Shown in pieces: positions 41,101 through 47,668 of a stretch of DNA of 64,000 nucleotides. The notes beneath the pieces are model-generated. The model was not told the DNA's origin and did no database searches. It worked only from the letters and a program-made list of their open reading frames with translations. How positions within the stretch are numbered: the stretch's first letter is position 1; each line of letters begins with the position of its first letter. The stretch covers positions 124,001 to 188,000 of the forward strand of contig JASANG010002611.1 of assembly GCA_030248215.1 (NCBI GenBank), given 5' to 3'. Origin of the DNA: Enoplolaimus lenunculus (taxonomy: Eukaryota; Nematoda; Enoplea; Enoplida; Thoracostomopsidae). The position numbers were made by a program, and so were the translations under genes.

Positions 41101-43124
41101 AGCTTAGCTCAATAAATTTTCCATGTTTTGTACTCTGGGGTCGAAAGGTGGATGTCTGTCCGTCCGAAAAGAATCTCAGAAACGGCTGAACTGATTTTAA
41201 TAAAGTTTTTTTGTTTGAAAGCCAATTATACTATTGTGTTAAATTCACAATAATGGGTTTTAAATTTTTAAATCGTTTATTAGCTGCAGGCTAATTTGCA
41301 TAATTAATTAAGCCTAAATTAGGACTGTCTACATTATTTCACTAATTACTACAGTTACATGCAATCTAATTTCAGCATTAAATTGCTGTTGTGTGCGAGG
41401 AATCTGCATAGACTGTTAACAAACCTTCAAAACCGATAATTGAGTAGTTAGCTAATAGATAATTGGCCTATTAGCATAGTTTATAACCCTAAAATAGCAG
41501 TTTTTACAATATTTCACTAATTAATAAGGTTAAAAGCCATCTAATTTCAGCACTAAAGGGTCTTTAGGTGCGAGGAATTTGAATAAATTATTTACAAATC
41601 TGAAAAACTGATAATTGAATAGTTAGCTAATAGCTAATTTGCATATTAGCTTAATTGACAAGACAAAAGTAGGACTTTTTAAATTATTTCAATAATTATT
41701 AAGGTTAACTGAAGGTTTTTGGATGCGAGGAATCTGAATAAATTGTTTACAAACGTCTAAAACCGATAATTGAGTAGTTAGCTAATAGATATTTTGCATA
41801 TAAGCAAAATTGATAAGCCTAATTTCACTATTAGAGTTACAAGCCATCTAATTTCAGCAATAATGGTTTTTGGATGTGAGGAATCTGAATAAATTGTCTA
41901 CAAACCTTCAAAACCGATTATCGAATAGTTAGCTAATTAAAAATTTGCATATTTGCGTAATTGATAAGCCTAAATATTGGCTTTTTAAATTATTTCTCAA
42001 ATTACTAGGGTTACTAAAGGGTTTTGAGTGCGAAGAATCTGAATAAATTGTTTACAAACCTGCAAAACCAATAAATGAATAGTTAGCTAATAACTAATTT
42101 GGATATTAGCATAACTGCTTACGTGTGTTCGAGCTTCGCTCAATACATGTAGCCCCACTGCGACTGGTTTTAGCTAACTGAATGTAACTCCATCGCCGAC
42201 TGAGGCAAATTTTGCCAACCTTTCATTCCGGTATTTTTCAGCTCTGTCGGCATAATTATTTTTGGTTATGCTTGCTTAGCGCATACCAAATTATAAATGA
42301 GAAATTGACAATTGTAGCGCAACTCTTATGTAACTGCTTTCAAACGCAACTCAGAACCCTTGCAGCGTAACTTTTGCTGCATTACTTTTGGTTTTTAGAG
42401 AGATTTCAAAACAGAAGGCGGTAATTCTGTACCAAAATCATAACTCCAGGCACGTGCGTAACCAGTATTTTGCAAAAGAGGATACATTCCGTAAATGTTT
42501 CGAAGGAGGGGTTCCTTGTAGTATAAAAACTGAAACATGTCTAAACCCCCTGGGTATAATCTTGACTACAGGCTATGGAACTGTTCTGCCAAACAAACAT
42601 CTTTTTTGGTGTTGCAGGTAACATTCGAAGGTGACTCAAGTGGAGTGGAAATGACGCGTCCATGCTCATCGACATCGGCACCGGCGTCTTGTGTTACCGC
42701 AAGCGCTACCGGCTTAACTCGCTCATCACAACAAACCACTTATCAAACTTCTGGTTCGTCAACAACGCTGACAACTTCAGGCACCGATTGTAATTCATTT
42801 CCGGGTGCTGGTTCAAATTTAGCTTCGTCAGACGGCCAATATATGTCGGCCACAAAATTATTGGACGACGAAGCCGGAAGTTCTAAATGTCACGAAGCCG
42901 CCAATCTTAGTAATGTATCGAAATTAATGAACCCGAATGGATCACGTGGCCAAAGTGTGGTCTCACCAGAAATAAATGGTGTGCCTGAGATGCAGGCATG
43001 CGAGTCTGGTTTATCAAGAAACACAGACGTCAAGGGGATGAATACTGCTGCGAGTTCTGGTGAGGAGGTCAGAAATGATACAAAAAATTATGTAAAACCA
43101 AATGCCGATACTCATAATCATTGA
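10800..43124 (+). CDS. GPSM2: GPSM2/LGN/Pins-type TPR-GoLoco adaptor, whole gene (18 exons)
   Basis: Family role: links GDP-bound Gαi at the cell cortex to NuMA/Mud and dynein, orienting the mitotic spindle. Seen: exons at 10800-11179, 11522-11657, 11942-12084, 12990-13113, 13994-14109, 14919-15022, 15347-15507, 15766-15895, 16978-17036, 17458-17553, 18031-18187, 22335-22610, 36746-36873, 37767-37939, 38332-38425, 39803-39939, 40285-40369 and 42618-43124. All phases agree and give 1001 aa, or 909 aa if exon 12 is skipped. TPRs with repeated A-x-GNLGN signatures span about residues 60-430. GoLoco motifs lie near residues 491, 637, 748 and 791, each ending in a D/E-QR triad. Known relatives are about 650-690 aa; the excess lies in the N-terminal leader, the linkers and a Ser/Thr-rich tail. 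The start is the first ATG after an in-frame TAA. Identity is secure; the exact 5' end and exon 12 use are inferred. Confidence 0.93.
11522..11657 (+). CDS. GPSM2: LGN exon 2: TPR (GC-AG donor)
   Basis: Completes LARTIGD and encodes EAKASGNLGNTLKVL and CCRRQLDISRD, a near match to the second LGN TPR. The only donor that keeps the conserved reading DR|VGEGRALYNLGN is AGG|gcaagt, a GC donor in the strong context known for that class. The acceptor is gtttcag. Phase runs from 2 to 0. Confidence 0.92.
11942..12084 (+). CDS. GPSM2: LGN exon 3: TPR
   Basis: Encodes VGEGRALYNLGNVYHAQGK, then a loop resembling the LGN insert before PEEVR (here PQEVRIALTKAVECY). Acceptor ttttag, donor GA|gtatgt, phase 2. 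Confidence 0.92.
12132..12230. mobile_element. Short hAT-like remnant in LGN intron 3
   Basis: Begins cagggtgcaatcggaattcc and contains repeated ATTCCGAT blocks up to ttgcacaatcaatcgg, a collapsed member of the CAGGGTGCAA family. Confidence 0.5.
12318..12701. mobile_element. hAT-type MITE, TTCCGG family, intact copy in LGN intron 3
   Basis: Terminal repeats CAGGGTGCAACCGGAATT and its inverse, subterminal TTCCGG tandem repeats, and a perfect 8-bp target-site duplication CTTGTCAC (12310-12317 and 12702-12709). The 384-bp body is almost identical to that at 33415. Confidence 0.93.
12990..13113 (+). CDS. GPSM2: LGN exon 4: TPR
   Basis: Encodes QTLTVVQELNDR, AEGRAYGNLGNSLYLLGDF and the following helix ending YHQK. 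Acceptor gtttcag, donor AAG|gtgagt, phase 0. It aligns with the ALGDRAAQGRAFGNLGN repeat of LGN. Confidence 0.92.
13310..13700. other. Decayed element-like sequence in LGN intron 4
   Basis: Starts tagggtgcaactttg and includes ataccggtaatgg and gacttccggctccggtat, resembling degraded hAT-type ends. No clear boundaries or target-site duplication. Confidence 0.35.
13994..14109 (+). CDS. GPSM2: LGN exon 5: TPR
   Basis: Encodes RLVIAKEYGDK and RRAYSNLGNVHVFLGEF, close to the LLIAKEFGDKAAERRAYSNLGN repeat of LGN. Acceptor ttttcag, donor CAG|gtatta, phase 2. Confidence 0.93.
14345..14720. other. Decayed hAT-like sequence in LGN intron 5
   Basis: Begins gtaaggttcaaccggaattc and ends near ttccttttccggtttctg, consistent with an old copy of the CCGG-rich element. 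Boundaries uncertain. Confidence 0.35.
14919..15022 (+). CDS. GPSM2: LGN exon 6: TPR
   Basis: Encodes IAIELGDRATEAQAYYSLGN and TCTLLEEHNK. Acceptor ttatttcag, donor AAAG|gtaagc, phase 1. It matches the EAQSCYSLGNTYTLLQDYEKA repeat of LGN. Confidence 0.92.
15347..15507 (+). CDS. GPSM2: LGN exon 7: TPR
   Basis: Encodes DYHLKHLSIARLLKDK, ARACWSLGNAFMVL and VKVHEKISRE, matching the YHLKHLAIAQ / RACWSLGNAYTAL block of LGN. Acceptor gttacag, donor GAG|gtaaca, phase 0. Confidence 0.93.
15766..15895 (+). CDS. GPSM2: LGN exon 8: last TPR and start of linker
   Basis: Encodes ISDYNGLSVAKTNLEELETI, corresponding to the VGDKSGELTARLNLSDLQ segment that closes the LGN TPR array, then an acidic/proline linker. 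The acceptor is tttgtag at 15765; a second AG five bases on would shift the frame, so the upstream AG is used. Donor GTTG|gtatgt. Confidence 0.88.
16275..16636. mobile_element. hAT-type MITE, ATCGGC family (LGN intron 8)
   Basis: Ends TAGGGATGTGCCGAT and inverse. Perfect 8-bp target-site duplication ACTTTAAA at 16267-16274 and 16637-16644. The body is a reversed, diverged relative of the 40592 copy. Confidence 0.88.
16978..17036 (+). CDS. GPSM2: LGN exon 9: linker
   Basis: A 59-bp exon encoding GMHRSRLTHSTDQIRNIGDP. The assignment rests on matching phases on both sides, clean splice sites (tttctag / CCG|gtaagt) and position. The sequence itself has no clear homologue. Confidence 0.68.
17458..17553 (+). 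CDS. GPSM2: LGN exon 10: linker
   Basis: A 96-bp phase-0 exon encoding a proline-containing linker (PNSYESQASKPG, ATRRFPLRLGE). Acceptor attccag, donor GAA|gtaata. It could be skipped without a frame change. Supported by phase and splice sites only. Confidence 0.68.
18031..18187 (+). CDS. GPSM2: LGN exon 11: GoLoco motif 1
   Basis: Encodes DEDSFFDFLIRSQSKRMDDQ followed by R, a textbook GoLoco/GPR motif including the Gα-contacting Gln and Arg. A KENQPRIR basic tail follows. Acceptor tctctag, donor AGAG|gtagat, phase 1. Confidence 0.94.
18188..18950. other. Start of the 18.5-kb LGN intron region
   Basis: Between exons 11 and 13 (interrupted only by optional exon 12). This stretch has no recognised repeat or exon. 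Confidence 0.5.
19040..19700. mobile_element. GAGACC-family MITE, interrupted by a hAT MITE
   Basis: The left part (gattcacagcgaaattttat, tcagatatttcttgcttcaa) and right part (gagaccgagac, gccgagaccg) together match 21212..21500. The ATCGGC-family element at 19173..19556 splits it, so this element is older. Confidence 0.65.
19173..19556. mobile_element. hAT-type MITE, ATCGGC family, nested
   Basis: TAGGGATGTGCCGATTAATC and its inverse at the ends; flanks ACTTTTTA / ACTTTTCA give an 8-bp target-site duplication with one mismatch. Inserted into the GAGACC-family element. Confidence 0.85.
20395..21000. repeat. TTAACCCTACC element with an inner inverted-repeat insertion
   Basis: The outer part carries gggttaacgcgtgacaaag and its partial inverse and ends gcgttaaccctacg...tttgccac. 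Inside, tgtagaacaggaccggaac (about 20580) and gttccggccctgttctgtac (about 20690) are inverted repeats bounding a CTTAGG-type core. Related TTAACC sequence is at 53086-53232. Confidence 0.5.
21000..21107. mobile_element. Fragment of a hAT-like element
   Basis: Matches 3255..3346 (ctttgaatgcaggaacagg, ccagttgaaccctgct). Confidence 0.5.
21212..21500. mobile_element. GAGACC-family MITE
   Basis: Contains gggtggtctcggtt at the left and accgagactc, ccgagatcgagac, gccgagacc at the right, around a body shared with 19040..19700. Confidence 0.6.
21671..21865. mobile_element. Truncated TTCCGG-family hAT MITE
   Basis: Starts gcagggtacaaccggaatgc with several ACCGGAA blocks; the right part (agttggagataggtatcc) matches the body of the 36907 copy. 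The far end is missing. Confidence 0.55.
22335..22610 (+). CDS. GPSM2: LGN exon 12: optional basic Ser/Arg/Gln-rich linker
   Basis: After acceptor tttttaag the open frame reads GSGQSFNSSRSSATG and continues for 92 codons to donor CACG|gtaatg. Phase 1 at both ends and a length of 276 bp mean skipping keeps the frame. Codon choice (many CGT, TCG, CGA) resembles the other exons. If the donor is ignored, the frame runs 28 more codons to a stop at 22696, with AATAAA at 22802. No homologue recognised; real exon status is inferred. Confidence 0.6.
22802..22807 (+). promoter_or_regulatory. Candidate intronic poly(A) signal after LGN exon 12
   Basis: AATAAA about 105 bp after the stop reached by read-through of the exon 12 donor. 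It would give a 655-aa TPR protein with a single GoLoco motif. Confidence 0.35.
23395..23480. repeat. CTTAGG-type dispersed repeat
   Basis: gaagcttaagcctggttc, cctaaacctaagcctgag and gcttaagccgaagc form imperfect inverted hexamer repeats. Similar blocks are near 20620, 27030, 56440 and 60465. Confidence 0.55.
23690..24085. mobile_element. Foldback element with central perfect hairpin
   Basis: The left arm (ggattttgaaaacttttgcc, gatcattccac) is mirrored by the right arm (gtggaatgatcagg, tttttcaaatccgaac). The centre at about 23870-23896 is a perfect cgacacagct / agctgtgtcg hairpin. Related to 26690..27000. Confidence 0.7.
25172..25350 (+). repeat. Two-copy direct repeat of ~115 bp
   Basis: catatacatatta..gta, tagctcat(a/g)ttgatagtt and gttttctaacttg-type blocks occur twice in tandem. 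Confidence 0.55.
26690..27000. mobile_element. Foldback element, partial second copy
   Basis: Shares ggattttgacaatttttgc, tgatcatctcac, aaaaagttagacaaatta and a diverged central hairpin with the copy at 23690; only one arm is complete. Confidence 0.6.
27931..28010 (+). other. tRNA-like segment (SINE or tRNA relic)
   Basis: ggttggccgagtagtctaag is a good A box of the Leu/Ser type, but the expected B box downstream is degenerate (gggttactcaggcc) and no full cloverleaf can be drawn. Not a functional tRNA gene as read. Confidence 0.35.
28640..28960. mobile_element. hAT-type MITE, ATCGGC family, decayed
   Basis: Ends aaggatgtgccgatacc and cgacacatccct; the body contains the family's tttccaaacacaaac segment. 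The target-site duplication is no longer clear. Confidence 0.75.
29491..29848. mobile_element. hAT-type MITE, ATTCGG family, intact ends
   Basis: CAGGGTGGCA...TGCCACCCTG termini, subterminal GATTCGG repeats on both sides, and a perfect 8-bp target-site duplication GCAGGATT (29483-29490 and 29849-29856). Confidence 0.92.
29857..31735. other. LGN intron sequence without recognised features
   Basis: AT-rich. Purine-rich gggggaagaatt-like blocks lie near 30240-30360. No coding or element signal supported. Confidence 0.4.
31736..31906 (+). repeat. 57-bp perfect-like tandem triplication
   Basis: Three consecutive 57-bp units beginning tggatcagaactgttatatt at 31736, 31793 and 31850, differing at only a few bases. 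Each contains the palindrome tcaattga and gggtcgggtcgac. Confidence 0.95.
32300..32329. other. Perfect 12-bp hairpin
   Basis: CTGGTTGAAGGC, a 6-nt tttgtc spacer, then GCCTTCAACCAG. Function unknown; too short for a typical animal pre-miRNA. Confidence 0.6.
33415..33794. mobile_element. hAT-type MITE, TTCCGG family, intact copy in the large LGN intron
   Basis: Same termini and almost the same 380-bp body as 12318..12701. Perfect 8-bp target-site duplication GTACTAGT (33407-33414 and 33795-33802). Confidence 0.93.
33803..35735. other. LGN intron sequence without recognised features
   Basis: No exon-like frame, repeat family or RNA gene supported here. Confidence 0.4.
35740..36065. mobile_element. 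GAGACC-family MITE-like copy
   Basis: Begins gggttcggtctcgtcaag with cctcggtcttgg and ends ttccgagaccgccagtgtcc, the same subterminal motif in inverted orientation. Confidence 0.5.
36746..36873 (+). CDS. GPSM2: LGN exon 13: GoLoco motif 2
   Basis: Encodes APEEFLDLIAGAQSRRMNDQ then RASLPFLPGL, matching the DEFLDLLASSQSRRLDDQRASFSNLPGL motif of LGN. Acceptor ctgcag, donor CAA|gtaagt. Phase 1 in, so it joins equally to exon 11 or exon 12. Confidence 0.94.
36907..37313. mobile_element. TTCCGG-family hAT MITE, older copy, 33 bp after LGN exon 13
   Basis: Ends cagggagcaaccac and ccggttgtaccctg with a body related to 12318..12701 (ttattttaccagtaat, aaacctatctcc). The 8-bp flanks match at six of eight positions, so it is old. 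Confidence 0.8.
37767..37939 (+). CDS. GPSM2: LGN exon 14: inter-GoLoco linker
   Basis: Encodes a low-complexity Ser/Gly/Asn/His linker (VLGPHIARANQDHHH, SSTGANGNGHARSDG). Acceptor attgcag, donor GA|gtatgt, phase 2. A MITE end lies about 33 bp before the acceptor. Confidence 0.82.
38332..38425 (+). CDS. GPSM2: LGN exon 15: first half of GoLoco motif 3
   Basis: Encodes a linker then PDEDFYEMLMRCQ, the N-terminal half of a GoLoco motif. The intron cuts after the Gln. Acceptor tttttcag, donor CAA|gtatgt, phase 0. Confidence 0.9.
39803..39939 (+). CDS. GPSM2: LGN exon 16: end of GoLoco 3, start of GoLoco 4
   Basis: Starts SSRIEEQRSELPHV (GoLoco 3 end) and finishes VPDDDFFQIIFKMQSG (GoLoco 4 start). 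Acceptor ttttctag, donor GGAAG|gtaaat, phase 2. An almost identical copy lies at 393..529. Confidence 0.92.
40285..40369 (+). CDS. GPSM2: LGN exon 17: end of GoLoco 4
   Basis: Completes the Arg of SGR and encodes IDEQRAALDRISKNN, then a short linker ending RPQVE. The acceptor is tatcttaag; a hAT-like terminal motif (cagggtgcaac) lies immediately upstream. Donor GAG|gtaagc, phase 0. Confidence 0.9.
40592..41006. mobile_element. hAT-type MITE, ATCGGC family (LGN intron 17)
   Basis: Ends TTAGGGATGTGCCGAT and inverse; perfect 8-bp target-site duplication AGTATATA at 40584-40591 and 41007-41014. The duplicate is at 1180..1594. Confidence 0.92.
41130..42170. repeat. Tandem array of ~150-177 bp units (copy 2, LGN intron 17)
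   Basis: The same leader (gtctgtccgtccgaaaa), core units and end (cgactggt) as 1720..3115, but about five units instead of about seven. Confidence 0.85.
42618..43124 (+). CDS. GPSM2: LGN exon 18: Ser/Thr-rich C-terminal tail and stop
   Basis: After acceptor gttgcag a 168-codon frame begins VTFEGDSSGVEM and ends ADTHNH-stop. It is rich in Ser, Thr, Ala and Asn with no recognisable domain, longer than the short tails of vertebrate LGN. Phase 0 joins exon 17. AATAAA at 43324 is a likely poly(A) signal. Confidence 0.85.
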   Translation, partial: VTFEGDSSGVEMTRPCSSTSAPASCVTASATGLTRSSQQTTYQTSGSSTTLTTSGTDCNSFPGAGSNLASSDGQYMSATKLLDDEAGSSKCHEAANLSNVSKLMNPNGSRGQSVVSPEINGVPEMQACESGLSRNTDVKGMNTAASSGEEVRNDTKNYVKPNADTHNH

Positions 43125-43323
43125 AGGAGTTATGGTGAAGTATAAACTTGAATGCATTTAAAATGTATGTTTTTATTAATAGAAAACGTGTATAAAAATT
43201 ATTATCATTTAAATTGTTTACGATATAAGATTTATAGATGTATGCTTCATAGCATATTATGCTATGCGTGAATTGTTCTAAGATATATTTTGAGTTGAAC
43301 GGATTTGCTTAAACTTCATTGCC

Positions 43324-43329
43324 AATAAA
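43324..43329 (+). promoter_or_regulatory. Candidate poly(A) signal of LGN
   Basis: AATAAA about 200 bp after the LGN stop codon, in AT-rich sequence with no other gene; the first clear candidate. Confidence 0.45.
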
Positions 43330-43648
43330 TTTGGTTGCTAAAAACGAATTATTTGATATAAAACGTTGCTTAAAAACCTATTATTTCATTGCACTAATAA
43401 GCAATAGTTGTTTGACCTTATGTTTTAACTGGCTGGCTACAAAGACATGACTTAGTTTCAAATTCATTTAGAGAAACTAGTCTTGACGGTTCATTATACG
43501 ATAATTAACACTCGACTGAAGATTGTAATTTCAGCTGTAGACGGTGAAGTCTTGTTTTTGCAGACCAGCCACTGTTATGGAAATCTTGTACATAAAATGT
43601 TATATACATTTGCATTTTAACGAAGGATGTTGTCTGTGTTAGTATAGA

Positions 43649-43731
43649 GGCCTGCCCACTGACGCTAAGCCTAAGCCTCACGGTCTCCAAGTCCATCGAA
43701 CTTCCTGTCTAACAACGGGCAGGCCCCTACT
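43649..43731. repeat. Short inverted-repeat element
   Basis: ggcctgccc and gggcaggcc bound an 83-bp stretch containing cgctaagcctaagcctcac, related to the dispersed CTTAGG repeat. Confidence 0.45.
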
Positions 43732-43739
43732 AAATTAAC

Positions 43740-45805
43740 AGGGTTCAAGTTTGTTATCTTGGTAACCAGTTAATGACGCCATAAATGTTTTATCGTGGTA
43801 AATTGGTTTTTCGCTTCCGTTATTTTGATTATTATCCGTATCCGTTATTTTTACTATACGATTATACCCTGACAGTGTAGTAATTGATAAACTATGAATG
43901 CTGGGCGCATGGAATCAAAGGTTGATGTCGTTGTCTGGTTGCAGAATTGTGAATGTTGCTTGTGTTCAGTTTTATTATTGTATGTTCCAGATGACGCAGA
44001 GAAACATCGTTCAATTGTAAGATTACTTACTTTACAAATTTAAATTTACAAAATATAAACCAACAACAGATGTCCTTGATATGTGCTAAAGATGATATTG
44101 TACTTTGATTGAGCAAAACTTGCATTTACTTTTTGTGGCTATAATAAAAAATGTTTTCTTTTACATCGTGTTTGTTTATATACCTATATTGAGCGGATTA
44201 GTTCGCAAGCTTTCGTCAATATTGAGCGTCTATAAACTCGATTGCCTAAAAATTCTGGCCGTAGCATTGTTGTCGCATTGTTGTAGGTACGCAAATTTGA
44301 ACTCACGAATAATAAGTTATATAGTTAAAATGATTTTTAATTTGCTAATTTTAGTTAATATTTAAGTTATTAAATCTTTTGCTTGTACACTTACTTGTTA
44401 TGATATCTCGCCAATTTTCAATTCCATACTGTACTAAAAGTTAACACAAACTGCACCATGCAAATCAATTTTGTAAAACTGGACAATTTAATTGCTGGAA
44501 GCTTTAGCAGAAATTCTACTGAAACCGGGGGCCGATTTTCTGCCGGTATTCGGTACAGCTCCGGTTTTACTCTGCATATAAGAAATCAACCGGAAAACCA
44601 ATCGGCTGGCTGAAGGCGGAAAAAATCTGTCCGTTTCCGTTATAGAAATAACGGAAATTCTGTTATTTTTATGTTCAAAATTGTTTATAATCGTTGAGAA
44701 ATTGGGACAGGCTAATTTCAGACAAACGGGACAGTGGCAATTTTCTGCTGGGAAAACGGGACAGTTTTGTTTCTTCCAAATGGGAAACCCGGACAGCTGC
44801 AAATTTTCGATAGGGAACCAGAAAAATAGGACAAAAGTTAAATTCTTTTCAGATTGTACAAAATATGTTAGATCGGGGGAGGGGAACGAAGATTTTTATA
44901 GTTGGGCTGGCGCCACCTGCCACTCCCCTCTGTACACCTGCGGCCTGGCAACCACAGCTGACATGCATATCACTGTATTTTAATACCTTTTTTCGTTCAA
45001 AACACGGGTATAGTTGGACATTTCTGAACGACTGGATGCGGAATGGATCGAAAAATAAATTTTAATCATAATGTCTGGCGGCCCGTGTTGATTTAGGAGT
45101 GGGGAATCAGCTGAATTTGGGGGGAACGGCCCCACATTGTCCCCCGTGTAGACGCCCTTGGAACAATGTACCTTTTTGGGAAACGGGAAGATGGAGGAGC
45201 TATATATTTCCGCAGGAAAAACGGAAAACGGCACAGCAATATTTTTTGAAGCAGGATGAAGGACTGCCGCCCACTAAGCCCCCGCACTAAGCGATATTGC
45301 TAACCAACCAAAAATAACATCATCAACAGCAAAAACAAAGTTTAGGAATCTTCGCGTATGCACTAACAGGGGAGCAAATCCTGCTCTCCGGCATGATTGC
45401 AGTCCCACGGGAAAACGGGACGCCCCTGAAGGTAACATAGGCCAACGTCAGGGTACCGCCGGATAGAAATAACGGAAATTCTGGGATTTTTGCATTCAAA
45501 ATAAGTTATAAATCGCGTATATATCTCGCTATTTTTCGTACAGATAGGCTGTAATTGTTCGAAATGAAATAAATTTACGAAATTTATCCAAAATCTTAAA
45601 AATTTCGATGAATTCTACATTTATTCTTTGAAATTTTTGAAAGACTGGTCAATATACACGCCTAAATTGTTTTAGAAAAATAAAACATTTTGGAAATTTT
45701 TATACTTTAATATCCGGTTCCGTTATTTTGATCACTATTCGCGTGTTATCTTTACTATCCGCCGGATATCTAATATTGCGTTACTCGTTTTACACCGTAA
45801 CTTTC
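43740..45805. other. Intergenic sequence between LGN and ASCC1
   Basis: Contains repeat debris: accgggggccgattttctgc (44525-44580), gggaaaacgggacagttttg (44690-44780) and ataacggaaattctg blocks (44640 and 45465). Open frames here are short and show no family signal. Confidence 0.45.
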
Positions 45806-45810
45806 AGTTA

Positions 45811-46245
45811 CTGTGTTGACCCGAATAAGGGGGAACTGATATTTATTTGGCCTCTCCAGAGGGTACCCCCTGTTATTCGGTTACGGACTGTTATTTGTTT
45901 TCATCCCGCCCTTCGCCACCCTTCGTTACTGATATATCCGGTATTGCAACTATCCGTTGAATTAAACGTTGCTTGTCTTGTGTCAATAGCTTGAGCGATA
46001 ATACAAGGTTATCTTTAGGAATGTATATTAAAAATTTAAGTACGCTTTAAAGTTTCAAACTCAAATTATTTGGTCCTGGACTCAATTATGCGCTACAATT
46101 AGGGATAATTGACATTTATGGACTGTAATTAAAATTTAGGGACTGTCCGCTTACGGATTCTTGTTAGAGATACGGACTCTTATTGATTGGGAAAAATGGG
46201 GATACTCCCTTTTATTACCCTCCCCTCTTATTCGGGTCAATACAG
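45811..46245. mobile_element. TA-flanked MITE, copy B, just upstream of ASCC1
   Basis: CTGTGTTGACCCGAATAAG and CTTATTCGGGTCAATACAG termini with TA on both sides (45809-45810 and 46246-46247). Its right end is 56 bp before the ASCC1 ATG, so it must supply part of the ASCC1 5' flank or leader. Confidence 0.9.
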
Positions 46246-46301
46246 TACGTTACTTTCTGATATACATAGAACATACGTATATATTTTTTAAAATTAAATA
46301 A

Positions 46302-47387
46302 ATGGATATACTACAGCCAGAACTGTATTGGATTGATAACAGGTGTTACCGTCGAAACGAAATTTGCCGAAGTACAAACGTGCAAGAAAAACCAGATTAT
46401 GATGAAAACTACGACGACGAGCACACAGTCTCTTGCGATCCTCATATGGCGGACCAGGACGTGGAAATACTAGAAACTGCTAACGGTCACTTTAAAGCAG
46501 TGTTATGCATAGCATCAGCATATTTTCCGTATTTAATTGGTAAGAAAGGCCAGAATAAACGACAGATGGAAATCGAAACAAGAACCACTATATTAGTGCC
46601 AAAAATGGGTCAGGACGGTGACATAGTGATCACTGGTGCAAAATCAAGTGACGTCGCATCTTGCGCTCGCCGGATATTGCTGCGTATTGTTGGACTACGA
46701 GAGCAGCAAGCGTCAACTCACTTTCTGTCGATTCCGTTCCAATCTCCGACTGTGATGACTAGTTTTTCAGATTTTAAAAAGGAAGTATTAGCCAAATGCG
46801 AAGCTGAAAGCTTGGAGAGTATTGATAGCGAGCTCTTTCAATCGGATACTAAACTTCACCTCACGCTAGGCACTTTGGCCCTGTTGAGTGAATCTGAACG
46901 CAACAAAGCATCACAACTTTTGGACGAATGCGTTGAATTGCACGTTCGGCCTTTTCTTGAACAACACAATGGCAAAATGTGCCTTTGTTTATCGGGTCTT
47001 GAAATACTAAACGACGATCCGAGTGCTGTCGACGTATTGTACGGCCAAGTAAACATTGCTAACGGTAGTAATGGTTCGGAGTTGCAGAACCTGTGTGACA
47101 ATATCATGGACACTTTTATACGCAGTGGCATAATGACTCGTCAGTATGATCGGGTCAAGCTACATGTGACACTAATGAACTCATTATTTCGAAAATCCAA
47201 ACAAAATTGCAATGCTGAAGAACCAAGAGAACGCGTTACGTTCGATGCAAGCCGTATATTAGAGGAATTTGGTGATTATTATTTTGGCGAAGAAACAGTA
47301 AATGCTATTCACATATCGCAACGTTTCCGCGATGGAACAAATGGCTATTATTATTGCATGCATAAAAGTGAATTTGATAGTCAGTGA
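46302..47387 (+). CDS. ASCC1: ASCC1-type KH / 2H-phosphoesterase protein, single exon
   Basis: Family role: ASCC1 is a subunit of the nuclear activating signal cointegrator complex, which acts in transcription coactivation and, with ASCC2/ASCC3-ALKBH3, in alkylation repair. Seen: 361 aa, close to the roughly 357-400 aa of relatives. The N-terminus LQPELYWIDNRCYRRN resembles vertebrate ASCC1. A KH domain lies at about residues 60-130, with IGKKG at 79-83 and ILVPKMGQDGDIVITG after it. The 2H-type domain has THFLSIPF (139-146), HLT at 186-188 (KLHLTLG) and HVT at 288-290 (KLHVTLM). It ends at the TGA at 47385. The frame has no intron, unlike its many-exon neighbours, but both HxT motifs and the KH loop are intact, so it looks functional. 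AATAAA at 47663. Confidence 0.95.
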   Translation: MDILQPELYWIDNRCYRRNEICRSTNVQEKPDYDENYDDEHTVSCDPHMADQDVEILETANGHFKAVLCIASAYFPYLIGKKGQNKRQMEIETRTTILVPKMGQDGDIVITGAKSSDVASCARRILLRIVGLREQQASTHFLSIPFQSPTVMTSFSDFKKEVLAKCEAESLESIDSELFQSDTKLHLTLGTLALLSESERNKASQLLDECVELHVRPFLEQHNGKMCLCLSGLEILNDDPSAVDVLYGQVNIANGSNGSELQNLCDNIMDTFIRSGIMTRQYDRVKLHVTLMNSLFRKSKQNCNAEEPRERVTFDASRILEEFGDYYFGEETVNAIHISQRFRDGTNGYYYCMHKSEFDSQ

Positions 47388-47509
47388 TTGCGGAAAAGCA
47401 TTTTTAACACATTGGAGACTATAAGCCCCATAATCATGTTGTTTCTGTTTTACTTTATTTTCATAGATAGCAAACGTCACGCTGATATGCAAAAGACTAC
47501 CGAAATTGT

Positions 47510-47592
47510 CGGAAACTCCAGCAGAAATTTTACCAGAGCCGTAGGTTGATTTTCTGCCGGAGCCGGAGGCAGACTTCCGGTCGCGCCCTGAT
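47510..47592. mobile_element. hAT-like terminal fragment downstream of ASCC1
   Basis: ccagcagaaattttaccag, gattttctgccggagccgg and ggtcgcgccctg resemble fragments at 4740-4818, 44525-44580 and 53870-53938, which end in (g)ccctg. Confidence 0.45.
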
Positions 47593-47662
47593 AATAGGAG
47601 TCCGTATTGCAATACCGACCAGATATATTTCTGCAACGAAGGGCGGTGGAAGTCGGGTTGAA

Positions 47663-47668
47663 AATAAA
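47663..47668 (+). promoter_or_regulatory. Candidate ASCC1 poly(A) signal
   Basis: First clear AATAAA after the stop, about 275 bp downstream and just past a decayed element. Confidence 0.35.

Noticed and set aside
44105-44365. Hydrophobic 86-codon frame that could suggest a membrane protein
   Set aside because: AT-rich chance frame in intergenic DNA; no splice or start support.
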